Positions 1 to 7,614 of a stretch of DNA of 64,000 nt are shown piece after piece; the stretch's first letter is position 1; each line of letters begins with the position of its first letter. The stretch is from UBA1479 sp040221095. Its GTDB lineage: Bacteria > Pseudomonadota > Alphaproteobacteria > Rhodospirillales > Casp-alpha2. The translations under genes and the position numbers were made by a program. A model generated the notes under the pieces. That model had not been told where the DNA came from. It did no database searches and saw only the letters and a list, made by a program, of their open reading frames with translations. The stretch covers positions 186,001-250,000 of the forward strand of contig JAVJVP010000016.1 of the NCBI GenBank assembly GCA_040221095.1. The letters run 5' to 3'.

Positions 1-574
1 GCACCTTGGCCGTGTTCAGGACCGCGCCGACGCCGGTGATGACGGCGCAGGAAAATGTGCAGGCGATGTCCAGCGGCAAATCCTTGTCGATCTTCACGAC
101 CGAGGAACGATGCGCCACCACGTATTCGGAGAAACAGGACACCCCCGCCTGATGGTACAGTTTCTTGCCGTCCTTATGCAGGCGCATGCCGCCGCCCATG
201 AGGGTCCCGGCCCCGTTGGACGCCGCGCCCTTCTCACAGATCGACGGGCGGCCTTCCTTGCACGGCAGGCACTGGCCGCAGGACGGCAGGAAGGCGAACA
301 CCACATGATCGCCCACTTCCAGGCCCTCGACGCCCGGCCCCAGTTCCTGCACCACGCCCGACGCCTCGTGCCCCAGCACCATGGGCAGGGGCCGTTCGCG
401 CACGCCGGCGACCACGGACAGATCCGAATGACACACGCCGGCCGCCGCGACCTTGACCAGAACCTCGTTCGCCTGCGGCGGGTCCAGATCCACTTCCTCG
501 ATCTTCATGGGCAGGGAGGTGGCGTAGGGGCGCTTGGCGCCCAGTTCGTAAACGACGGCGGCTTTGGTTTTCAT
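1..574 (-). CDS. Zinc-dependent alcohol dehydrogenase (MDR family), 3' part cut by window edge
   Basis: Reading the minus strand from the ATG at 574 gives about 191 codons before the window edge, so only the N-terminal half is present. The GroES-like catalytic domain is clear. GVCHSD carries the catalytic zinc cysteine, GHEASG the histidine, and the CxxCxxC...C lobe with CGQCLPC followed by SIC would bind structural zinc. Family members oxidise alcohols or reduce aldehydes with NAD(P), and the nucleotide-binding half lies outside the window. The high-GC codon pattern matches the flanks. The substrate cannot be told from this half. Confidence 0.85.
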   Translation of the reverse strand, partial: MKTKAAVVYELGAKRPYATSLPMKIEEVDLDPPQANEVLVKVAAAGVCHSDLSVVAGVRERPLPMVLGHEASGVVQELGPGVEGLEVGDHVVFAFLPSCGQCLPCKEGRPSICEKGAASNGAGTLMGGGMRLHKDGKKLYHQAGVSCFSEYVVAHRSSVVKIDKDLPLDIACTFSCAVITGVGAVLNTAKV

Positions 575-758
575 AGTCGGACAGGCTCCGTGGGGACGTT
601 TCGGTATTCAATGATTGATAAGCGCGGAACCATATCCCCGCCGCCCGGTCACGGCAAGACGGGGACGTCAGGAAGACACACGTCCCAGGTGTCAGCCCCC
701 GCCAAACCGGCTATAACGGTGGCAATTCATAACAAATTACGTCCTTGGGAGTTGATCC

Positions 759-1784
759 ATGCTGAAAACCACCGTCGCCGGAAGTTTGCCCAAACCCAGT
801 TGGCTGGCCGAGCCGGAAAAGCTCTGGGCGCCCTGGAAGTTGGAGGGCGAAACCCTGTGGGAAGGCCAATGCGATGCCGCCCTCAACTGGATCAAGGTCC
901 AGGAGGATGCGGGCATCGACATCGTTTCCGACGGCGAGCAGTTCCGGAAGCATTTCGTCCACGGTTTTCTGGAGTTCGTCGACGGCATCGACTGGGCCAA
1001 GATGACCACCATGGGCATCCGCGACAACCGCTACGACGCCGACGTGCCGACGGTGACCGGCAAGGTCAAGCGCCGCGAAAGCGCGCATTCCAAGTCCACC
1101 GCCTTCTGCCGCGAACACGCCAACGGCGGGCTCAAGATCACCATGCCCGGCCCCATGACCATCTGCGACACCATCGCCGACGAGGTCTATGGCAGGCGCG
1201 CCGACATGGCCATGGCCTTCGCGGAAATCCTCAATGAGGAAGCGCTCGAATTGCAGGCGCTCGGCGTCGACGTCATTCAGTTCGACGAGCCCGCCTTCAA
1301 CGTGTTCCTGGACGACGTCAAGGAATGGGGCGTCGCCTGCCTGAACCGGGCGTTTCAGGGCATCACCGTGAAGAAGGCCGTGCATATCTGTTACGGCTAC
1401 GGCATCGACGCCAACAACCAGTGGAAGGAAACGCTCGGCAACGAATGGCGCCAGTACGAGGAGACCTTCCCGGCCCTCAACGGCAGCGTGGTCGACCAGG
1501 TGTCCCTGGAATGCGCAGGGTCGCACGTCCCCCATTCGCTGATGAGCCTGCTCAAGGACAAGGAAGTGATGGTCGGCTCCATCGACGTCGCCAACTACAA
1601 CGTGGAGACGCCGGAACAGGTCGCCGAGGTCATCCGATCGGCCATGCGCTATGTCGATGCGGAACGCATCTACCCCTGCACCAACTGCGGCCTCGCCCCC
1701 TTCCCCCGCGCCGTCGCAGAGGGCAAATTGAAGGCGCTGGCCGCCGGGGCCGCCATCGTGCGCAAGGAACTGGGGGCCGCCTAG
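759..1784 (+). CDS. Short MetE-like protein (core-MetE / cobalamin-independent methionine synthase C-terminal domain)
   Basis: A 341-residue single-domain protein of the UROD/MetE barrel fold, less than half the length of classical MetE (about 750 residues) and lacking its N-terminal domain. The zinc ligands expected for thiol activation are visible: an HxC pair in VHICYGYG near residue 210 and a late cysteine in PCTNCGLAPFPR near residue 310. DGEQFR and QFDEPAF also match the family. Core-MetE proteins transfer a methyl group to homocysteine, some from donors other than methylfolate, so the methyl donor is open. The DUF1852 partner gene (mesX) that accompanies the MesD class is not next door. 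The start ATG follows a GGGA at 747-750. Confidence 0.75.
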   Translation: MLKTTVAGSLPKPSWLAEPEKLWAPWKLEGETLWEGQCDAALNWIKVQEDAGIDIVSDGEQFRKHFVHGFLEFVDGIDWAKMTTMGIRDNRYDADVPTVTGKVKRRESAHSKSTAFCREHANGGLKITMPGPMTICDTIADEVYGRRADMAMAFAEILNEEALELQALGVDVIQFDEPAFNVFLDDVKEWGVACLNRAFQGITVKKAVHICYGYGIDANNQWKETLGNEWRQYEETFPALNGSVVDQVSLECAGSHVPHSLMSLLKDKEVMVGSIDVANYNVETPEQVAEVIRSAMRYVDAERIYPCTNCGLAPFPRAVAEGKLKALAAGAAIVRKELGAA

Positions 1785-1903
1785 ACCTTGCGCTAAACCC
1801 AGCACAGCACCTTTTCCCGCAAGCGCCCTTGCCTTGCGGGGCCTTACCGCATTAAACCAACGGTCCCGAATTCAGGATATCCAGCCGTTCCAGGGAGAGC
1901 CCC

Positions 1904-3625
1904 ATGGCCAAAACCTTCGACAAGTCCAAACTGCCCTCGCGCTACACCAGCCAGGGCCCGGCCAGTGCGCCGCACCGGTCCTACTACTACGCCATGGGCA
2001 TGACCGAGGAAGAGATCAACCAGCCCTTCGTCGGCGTCGCCACCTGCTGGAACGAGGCAGCGCCCTGCAACATCGCGCTGAGCCGTCAGGCCCAGGCCGT
2101 GAAGGTCGGCGTCAAGGAAGCCTTCGGTACGCCCCGTGAATTCACCACCATCACCGTCACCGACGGCATCGCCATGGGCCACCAGGGCATGAAGTCGTCC
2201 CTGGCGTCCCGCGACACCATCGCCGACTCGGTCGAGCTGACCATGCGCGGCCATTGCTACGACGCCATGGTCTGCCTGGCCGGCTGCGACAAGTCCCTGC
2301 CCGGCATGATGATGGTGCAGCTGCGCCTCAACGTGCCGTCCGTGTTCATGTACGGCGGCTCCATCCTGCCCGGTAAGTTCAAGGGCAAGGACGTGACCGT
2401 GATCGACGTGTTCGAAGGCGTCGGCGCCAATTCCGCCGGCACCATGTCGGACGAGGACCTGCACGAGCTGGAATGCGTGGCCTGTCCCTCGGCCGGGTCC
2501 TGCGGCGGCCAGTTTACGGCCAACACCATGGCCTGCGTGTCGGAAGCCATCGGCCTCGCCCTGCCCGGCTCCGCCGGCGCACCGGCGCCTTACGAGACGC
2601 GCGACGAATACGCCGTGGCGTCCGGCAAGGCGGTCATGAACCTGATCGAGCTGAACCTGCGCCCGCGCGACATCGTGACCCGCAAGTCGTTCGAGAACGC
2701 GGCCCGCATCGTCGCGGCCTCCGGCGGATCGACCAACGCCGGGCTGCACCTGCCGGCCATGGCCCATGAATGCGGCATCGACTTTTCCCTGGAAGACGTC
2801 TGCGAAATCTTCAAGTCGACCCCCTACATCGCCGACCTGAAACCGGGCGGCAAGTACGTGGCCAAGGATATGTACGACATCGGCGGCGTGCCGGTGCTGA
2901 TGAAGGCCCTGTTGGACGGCGGCCTGCTGCACGGCGACTGCATGACCCTGACCGGCAAGACCATCGCGGAAAACCTGAAGGACGTGGTGTTCCCGACGGA
3001 TCAGGACGTGATCTACCCGGTGTCCAACCCGATCACGCCGACGGGCGGTGTCGTCGGGCTCAAGGGCTCGCTCGCCCCCGACGGCGCCATCGTCAAGGTC
3101 GCCGGCATGAAGAAGCTGCAGTTCACGGGCACCGCCCGCTGCTTCGATTGCGAGGAAGACGCGCTGAAGGCCGTGCTCAGCCAGCAGGTCAAGGAAGGCG
3201 AGGTTGTCGTCATCCGCTACGAAGGGCCCAAGGGCGGCCCCGGCATGAGGGAAATGCTGTCGACCACCTCGGCGATCTACGGCCAGGGCCTGGGCGACAA
3301 GGTGGCGCTGATCACCGACGGCCGGTTCTCCGGCGCCACGCGCGGTTTCTGCATCGGCCATGTCGGCCCGGAAGCGGCCGTGGGCGGCCCCATCGGGCTG
3401 TTGAAGGACGGCGACGTCATCAACATCGACGCCGAGAAGGGCACCCTGGACGTGGACCTTTCCGAGGCCGAACTGGACGCCCGCCGCAAGGCCTGGACGC
3501 CGCGCAAACACGACTATCAGTCCGGCGTGCTTTGGAAGTATGCTCAACTGGTGGGCCCCGCCTGCGACGGCGCCGTCACCCATCCGGGCGCCAAGGCGGA
3601 AACCCACGTCTACGCCGACATCTAG
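1904..3625 (+). CDS. ilvD: Dihydroxy-acid dehydratase
   Basis: A 573-residue cytoplasmic enzyme of the IlvD/Edd family. It dehydrates 2,3-dihydroxy-isovalerate and 2,3-dihydroxy-methylvalerate to the 2-oxo acids, the third common step of branched-chain amino acid synthesis. The three cysteines that hold the Fe-S cluster in the family lie in CWNEAAPCN (about residue 47), AGCDKSLPG (about 127) and CPSAGSCGGQF (about 200). GCDKSLPG also carries the magnesium-site lysine, and GRFSGATRG is near the C-terminus. Full length. ATG at 1904 follows GGGAGA about 8 bases upstream. The gene stands alone, 119 bases after the MetE-like gene. Confidence 0.95.
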   Translation: MAKTFDKSKLPSRYTSQGPASAPHRSYYYAMGMTEEEINQPFVGVATCWNEAAPCNIALSRQAQAVKVGVKEAFGTPREFTTITVTDGIAMGHQGMKSSLASRDTIADSVELTMRGHCYDAMVCLAGCDKSLPGMMMVQLRLNVPSVFMYGGSILPGKFKGKDVTVIDVFEGVGANSAGTMSDEDLHELECVACPSAGSCGGQFTANTMACVSEAIGLALPGSAGAPAPYETRDEYAVASGKAVMNLIELNLRPRDIVTRKSFENAARIVAASGGSTNAGLHLPAMAHECGIDFSLEDVCEIFKSTPYIADLKPGGKYVAKDMYDIGGVPVLMKALLDGGLLHGDCMTLTGKTIAENLKDVVFPTDQDVIYPVSNPITPTGGVVGLKGSLAPDGAIVKVAGMKKLQFTGTARCFDCEEDALKAVLSQQVKEGEVVVIRYEGPKGGPGMREMLSTTSAIYGQGLGDKVALITDGRFSGATRGFCIGHVGPEAAVGGPIGLLKDGDVINIDAEKGTLDVDLSEAELDARRKAWTPRKHDYQSGVLWKYAQLVGPACDGAVTHPGAKAETHVYADI

Positions 3626-3685
3626 ACCCCGCGTTCAGACGGGGCCGGGGGTCGGCCCGGGTGTGACAAAAACGGGAACGCGGCC

Positions 3686-3991
3686 ATGGCCGAAGACGCC
3701 TTCGCCTTGAACAGGCGCGAGCACAACCGAAAGTCCTCGGGCTTTCAGGCGCGCGTAACCGTCGGCGAGGCCTCGACAAAATGCCTGATCGAGGACATTT
3801 CCACCGGCGGGGCGCAGATCATCGCCTCCCTGGATTTGTCCAAGGGCCGCCACCTGACCCTCGACCTGGGCGCCTTTGGCGACGTCTCTGCGACCGTCGC
3901 CTGGTGCCGCAAGGGACGCCTCGGCATCAAGTTCGAGGCCGACCCCGAGGTCCTGGCCGAACTGGTCATGTCCCTCGCCATGCAGGCGTGA
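3686..3991 (+). CDS. Single-domain PilZ protein (predicted c-di-GMP receptor)
   Basis: A 101-residue protein that is essentially one PilZ domain. The c-di-GMP signature is complete: RREHNR near residue 12 supplies the RxxxR arm and EDISTGGA near residue 39 supplies the D/NxSxxG part. No membrane segment or output domain is present, so it probably acts as a small soluble adaptor that changes a partner's activity when c-di-GMP is bound. No c-di-GMP synthase or phosphodiesterase gene is in the window. The target is unknown. Start ATG at 3686. Confidence 0.85.
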   Translation: MAEDAFALNRREHNRKSSGFQARVTVGEASTKCLIEDISTGGAQIIASLDLSKGRHLTLDLGAFGDVSATVAWCRKGRLGIKFEADPEVLAELVMSLAMQA

Positions 3992-4005
3992 ATTCAAGAA
4001 GATTG

Positions 4006-4157
4006 AACCACTGAGGCGGTGAGGCGTTTTCGCCCCGGCTTTGCAACTTCGTCATTCCCGCGAAGGCGGGAATCCATTCTTGCTGGACCCCCGCCTTCGC
4101 GGGGGTGACACCTGCTTCTCATCTAATTCTTCTCACCGCCTCACCGCCTCAGTGGTT
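4006..4157. repeat. Nested inverted-repeat element between PilZ and aminotransferase genes
   Basis: Two perfect 21-base arms at 4006-4026 and 4137-4157 (AACCACTGAGGCGG... and its complement) enclose a second, imperfect inverted pair. The inner pair is GTCATTCCCGCGAAGGCGGG at 4051-4070 and its near complement at 4090-4109. The whole 152-base unit can fold into a long hairpin and ends 11 bases before the next start codon. The inner arm resembles an interspersed repeat common in proteobacterial genomes. It may act as a transcript stabiliser or terminator, or be a small non-autonomous mobile unit. Confidence 0.8.
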
Positions 4158-4168
4158 AAACTTCCCCC

Positions 4169-5413
4169 ATGACACAAACATCCCTCGACCTGCCCTTCGT
4201 GCGTTCCCAGTTCCCGGATGCCTGTTGGCGTGACGGCTGGGCGTTCTTCGAGAACGCCGGCGGCTCCTACGTGCCGAACGCCGTGATCGGGCGCATGACC
4301 GCCTACATGACCGAAAGCCAGGTTCAGCCCCAGGCCCCCTACCCCAAATCGCAATTGGCGGCGGCGCGCATGGCCGACGGCCACGCCCGCATGGCGGAGA
4401 TGATCGGGGCTGCGGCGGACGAGGTCGTGATCGGCCCCTCGACCTCGATGAACGTCTATGTCCTGGCCCAGGCCCTGCGCCCCCTGTGGCAGGCGGGCGA
4501 CGAGGTGATCGTCGCCGTCGCCAACCACGAAGCCAATTCCTCGCCCTGGCGGCGCTTGACCGAATTCGGCATCGTCGTGAAGAACTGGCCCGTGGACGCG
4601 GCGACAGGAGAACTGCGCGTCGATCTGCTGGACGGCCTACTCACGGACCGCACGCGGCTGGTCGCCTTCCCCCATGTCTCCAACATCACCGGCGACATCA
4701 ACGACGTCGCCGCGATCACCAAACAGGTCCATGCGGCGGGGGCCATGGCGTGCTGCGACGCCGTCGCCTACGCGCCGCACCGGGCCATCGACGTGAAGGC
4801 CTGGGACGTCGATTTCTACCTGTTCAGCTTCTACAAGATCATGGGCCCCCACATCGGCCTGCTCTACGGCAAGCGGGAACGCCTGTTGGAAGCCCGCGGC
4901 CAGGGCCATCTGTTCTTCGCCGAGGACGACATCCAGCACAAGCTCAACCCGGCCGGCCCCAACCATGAAACCATCGCGGCCCTGGCCGGCATCGCCGATT
5001 ACGTCGAAGCCCTCACGGCCCATCATTTCGATGCCCCCGCCAACACGCTGCAGGCCCGCACCAAACAAGTATTCCGCCTGATCGCCCGACACGAACAGAC
5101 CCTCGCCGAACGCTTCCTCGACTTCGCCCTCAACACCCCCGGCCTGCGCCTCTTGGGCCGCCACTCGGCCAAGGCCGAGGACCGCGCGCCGACGTTCTCG
5201 TTCACCGTCAAAGGGAAATCATCGGCGGCGGTGGTCGAAGCCCTGACGGCGCAACAAATCGCCTGCTGGAACGGCGACTTCTACGCGCCAAGGCTTCTGG
5301 AAGCCGTCGGCGTCAGCGACACCACGGACGGCGTCGTCCGCACCTCCATGGCGCATTACAATACGGTGGCGGAGGTGGAGCGGTTGGTGAGGGCGCTGGA
5401 AAAGGCTCTTTGA
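4169..5413 (+). CDS. Class V aminotransferase, cysteine desulfurase-like
   Basis: A 414-residue PLP enzyme of fold type I. FENAGGSYVP near the N-terminus, FPHVSNITG near residue 170, the cofactor-stacking Asp in CCDAVAYAPH near 195, and the Schiff-base lysine in FSFYKIMGPH near 222 match the SufS/CsdA-like branch. The usual active-site cysteine loop of true cysteine desulfurases is not obvious. No suf or isc gene is nearby, so a role in Fe-S assembly is not supported. The substrate is unknown; alternatives are a selenocysteine lyase-like or other class V enzyme. Confidence 0.8.
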   Translation: MTQTSLDLPFVRSQFPDACWRDGWAFFENAGGSYVPNAVIGRMTAYMTESQVQPQAPYPKSQLAAARMADGHARMAEMIGAAADEVVIGPSTSMNVYVLAQALRPLWQAGDEVIVAVANHEANSSPWRRLTEFGIVVKNWPVDAATGELRVDLLDGLLTDRTRLVAFPHVSNITGDINDVAAITKQVHAAGAMACCDAVAYAPHRAIDVKAWDVDFYLFSFYKIMGPHIGLLYGKRERLLEARGQGHLFFAEDDIQHKLNPAGPNHETIAALAGIADYVEALTAHHFDAPANTLQARTKQVFRLIARHEQTLAERFLDFALNTPGLRLLGRHSAKAEDRAPTFSFTVKGKSSAAVVEALTAQQIACWNGDFYAPRLLEAVGVSDTTDGVVRTSMAHYNTVAEVERLVRALEKAL

Positions 5414-5415
5414 AC

Positions 5416-5505
5416 CGTCATGCCCGGACTTGACCCGGGCATCCACGCCTTTCTTAAACATTGGCAGGGCAAAACGTGGATGGCCGGGTCAAGCCCGGCC
5501 ATGAC
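5416..5505. repeat. Imperfect inverted repeat, CGTCATGCCCGG type
   Basis: The left arm at 5416-5447 (CGTCATGCCCGGACTTGACC...) and the right arm at 5475-5505 are near complements with a 27-base spacer. They begin 2 bases after the aminotransferase stop codon. This is a widespread alphaproteobacterial intergenic repeat. A partial relative of the right arm appears again at the end of the window. In this position it could form the 3' end of the aminotransferase transcript. Confidence 0.8.
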
Positions 5506-5512
5506 AATCATT

Positions 5513-5649
5513 CCTTCTCTGTGAGCTCTGTGGATTCTCTGTGCCCTCTGTGTCCAATTACTCAGACGATCCAGGCACAGGCCGTTCCGGGCACAACTGA
5601 TTAATCGGACACAGAGATCGCAGAGAAGACACGGAGAGCACAGAGAAGG
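5513..5649. repeat. 44-base inverted repeats of CACAGAG type
   Basis: The arms at 5513-5556 and 5606-5649 are close reverse complements, built of TCTCTGTG/CACAGAGA words, with a 49-base spacer. They lie directly beside the preceding repeat, so three repeat families occur in 1.7 kb on both sides of one gene. There is no coding potential. The element could fold into one long cruciform or RNA hairpin. Confidence 0.8.
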
Positions 5650-5671
5650 TTAAGGAAAAAAAGCTGACGGT

Positions 5672-6238
5672 CTAACTCGGCACCGGCGGCGATGTGGCCG
5701 CGTGGAGGGTATCGACCTCCCCCCGCACCTTCTTCAGCTTCTTCTCCAGCATCTTTTCCTCTTTCTCGAGCGCCCGCTCCAGGCCCTTGATGCGCTTGTT
5801 CAGCGCCTCGATGTTGGCGAGGCGTTCGATGCGGAGTTGCGCGTCCTTCTTGCGCCGCCATTTGCGGAAGCGCCATTCCCCGGCGCAGATCAGCAGCAGG
5901 ATGCCCGCCCCGGCGCAGACCAGCGCCCCCACCAGATAGGCCGTCTTGTGCAGGCTGACGGCCGTGCCCCAGAAGCCGATGGTGGTGAGGCAGGCCGCCG
6001 TCATGAACAAAAGGCGCCGGGTCACCGGGTCGTCCTTCTGCACCTCGTTCTGGGCGGCGGCGACGGCGATGGCGATTTCCGTCTTGGCCATGGCCTGCCA
6101 CTGCTTGAAGGACATGCCCTCGCCCACGCTGCGGCCCTCGCGGATGAACTGCTCCAGGCGCATCATGATGTATTCCGCGCGCTGTTCCGGCGTCGGATTG
6201 TCGGGCAGGTCGGGGGCCTGAAATTCGGTCATCGTCAT
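5672..6238 (-). CDS. Small membrane protein with two transmembrane helices and C-terminal coiled coil
   Basis: A 188-residue protein not recognised as a named family. Residues about 1-75 are soluble and acidic. Two hydrophobic segments follow at about 78-97 and 101-121, the second ending in GILLLICAG. A basic stretch RFRKWRRKKD comes next. Residues about 135-178 form a strongly charged heptad-rich helix full of Lys and Glu, a likely coiled coil exposed to the cytoplasm. It lies 61 bases downstream of the mscS-like gene on the same strand, so the two may be co-transcribed. Function unknown. Confidence 0.7.
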   Translation of the reverse strand: MTMTEFQAPDLPDNPTPEQRAEYIMMRLEQFIREGRSVGEGMSFKQWQAMAKTEIAIAVAAAQNEVQKDDPVTRRLLFMTAACLTTIGFWGTAVSLHKTAYLVGALVCAGAGILLLICAGEWRFRKWRRKKDAQLRIERLANIEALNKRIKGLERALEKEEKMLEKKLKKVRGEVDTLHAATSPPVPS

Positions 6239-6299
6239 ACGTCTCCGACGAATAGCCTATTTCAGCAGGCTTAACAGGCGGTTACCGCCGGGAAGAGCC

Positions 6300-7172
6300 C
6301 TATTCGGCGGCGGGCTTGGCCGCCACCTGATGCATGTAGACGTCCTGCTGCGGGAACGGAATGGTGAAGCCCGCCTCTTCCAGGCCCAGCTTCACGGTCT
6401 TGCGCAGGTCGAACAGGGTCGGCCAGTAGTCGCCGATGTTGACCCAGGCCCGCAGGTTGATGTCGATGGAACTGGCCGCCATGGCCCAGGTCATGACCTC
6501 GGGCGCCGGGTCCTTCAGGATGCGCGGATCGGCGTCGAGCATGGCCTTCAGCACCTCCATGGCCTTGGGCAGGTCGTCGCCATAGGAGATGGAGGCGACA
6601 AGGTCGATGCGCCGCGTCGGGTTGCGCGAGAAGTTGGTGATCGACGCCCCCCAGATCGAGGAATTGGGCACCGACTTGAAGATGCCGTCCGGCGTCCGCA
6701 GTTCCGTGGTGAACAGGCTGATTTCCACCACCGTGCCCGACTGGCCGCCGGCGTCGATGAAGTCGCCCGTCTTGAACGGGCGCAGGACAAGCAGCATGAC
6801 CCCCGCCGCCACGTTCTGCATGGTGCCCTGCAGGGCCAGGCCGATGGCCAAGCCGGCGGCGCCCAGAATGGCGATCAGCGAGGTGGTCTGCACCCCGAAC
6901 TGGTTGAGCACCGCGACCAGGACGAAAATCTTGACGACATAGCCGACGATGGACGACAGAAACGGCGTCAGCGTGTCGTCGATGGATTTGACCCGATTGA
7001 GAGCCTTGGTCACCGTCCGCTTGGCCCAGCCGGCGATCCACCAGCCGATGACCAGGATGACGATGGCGCCGATCACGCTCATGCCGTATTCCGTGCCCAC
7101 GTCGACCGCGGTCTGCATGACCGTCTCGACGGTTTTCTGGGCGTTGGCGAATTGCTGTTCCGCTTTTTCCAT
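6300..7172 (-). CDS. Small-conductance mechanosensitive channel (MscS family)
   Basis: A 290-residue inner-membrane protein, about the length of E. coli MscS. There is a short N-terminal amphipathic part, hydrophobic helices at about 30-50, 67-90 and 95-115, then the glycine/alanine-rich pore helix with GAAGLAIGLALQGT near residue 103. The beta domain follows with PFKTGDFID and VPNSSIW, then the alpha/beta vestibule. It opens under membrane tension to release solutes during hypo-osmotic shock. No fused regulatory domain is present. Start ATG at 7172; the 441 bases upstream hold no gene. Confidence 0.92.
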   Translation of the reverse strand: MEKAEQQFANAQKTVETVMQTAVDVGTEYGMSVIGAIVILVIGWWIAGWAKRTVTKALNRVKSIDDTLTPFLSSIVGYVVKIFVLVAVLNQFGVQTTSLIAILGAAGLAIGLALQGTMQNVAAGVMLLVLRPFKTGDFIDAGGQSGTVVEISLFTTELRTPDGIFKSVPNSSIWGASITNFSRNPTRRIDLVASISYGDDLPKAMEVLKAMLDADPRILKDPAPEVMTWAMAASSIDINLRAWVNIGDYWPTLFDLRKTVKLGLEEAGFTIPFPQQDVYMHQVAAKPAAE

Positions 7173-7614
7173 GGTTGGCCTCGTCTCCGCGGTGGTGACT
7201 CTATATGTCCGGTCTCTACCGCGGATTATGTCGGCGCTGGCGCGGGCTCACAAGGGGCTGTGTCAGAAGCGGAGAACGGGCCGGTCATGCCCCATGTAAA
7301 AGCCCCGCCGTTTTAGGGCGGGGCTTTCCTTTTGCGTTTTCGGGATCGGCGTCGCACCCGATCCCACCCGATGATCACCGGGTAAATGGGGTTTGGGTCG
7401 ATATGTCGGGTGACTGCATCGGTGGTTCCAACTTTGTAACCTCCTTCATCTGCCTACAGGGAAGGCTAACCATCCCCGCCCCGGTCACACCAGCCCCTGA
7501 AAGTTCCTATTCCGGACGCATATTAGGAGAAAAGGATCAACGCCGCCGCGAATGGCCCGGCCGGGAGGTCACGGTGGGATACCGGCGACAATAGCCCAGA
7601 CGGCAGAGCGGGAT
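7173..7614. other. Gene-free interval between mscS and valS
   Basis: No convincing gene was found here. It holds the valS terminator hairpin at 7298-7327 and a second hairpin with 8-base arms GGGATCGG/CCGATCCC at 7342-7365. It also includes the presumed mscS promoter region near 7173-7250. The stretch 7380-7600 has mixed composition and no recognised structure. Short open frames here lack coding bias. Confidence 0.6.
7298..7327 (-). terminator. Intrinsic terminator downstream of valS
   Basis: The arms GCCCCGCC (7302-7309) and GGCGGGGC (7317-7324) form a GC stem with a 7-base loop. It is flanked by A's on one side and TTT on the other, so it could terminate in both directions. On the minus strand it follows valS by about 290 bases. 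Confidence 0.65.

Noticed and set aside
110..1237. Long plus-strand open frame overlapping the alcohol dehydrogenase and MetE-like genes
   Set aside because: It is antisense to the dehydrogenase and out of frame with the MetE-like gene; Arg/His/Pro-rich content is typical of high-GC shadow frames and no family motif is present.
1816..1840. Hairpin CCCGCAAG/CTTGCGGG after the MetE-like gene as terminator or riboswitch
   Set aside because: An 8-base stem with no T tract and no resemblance to a known SAM riboswitch; left unannotated.
1844..3607. 587-codon frame antisense to ilvD
   Set aside because: Mirror of a well-supported gene in a high-GC genome; Gly/His/Asp-rich with no domain signature.
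3642..3658. GGGCCG/CGGCCC hairpin after ilvD as terminator
   Set aside because: Only 6 pairs and no T tract; in a GC-rich gap such a stem is expected by chance.
7205..7594. 129-codon frame in the mscS-valS gap
   Set aside because: Spans a terminator hairpin, lacks a plausible ribosome site and shows no coding bias.
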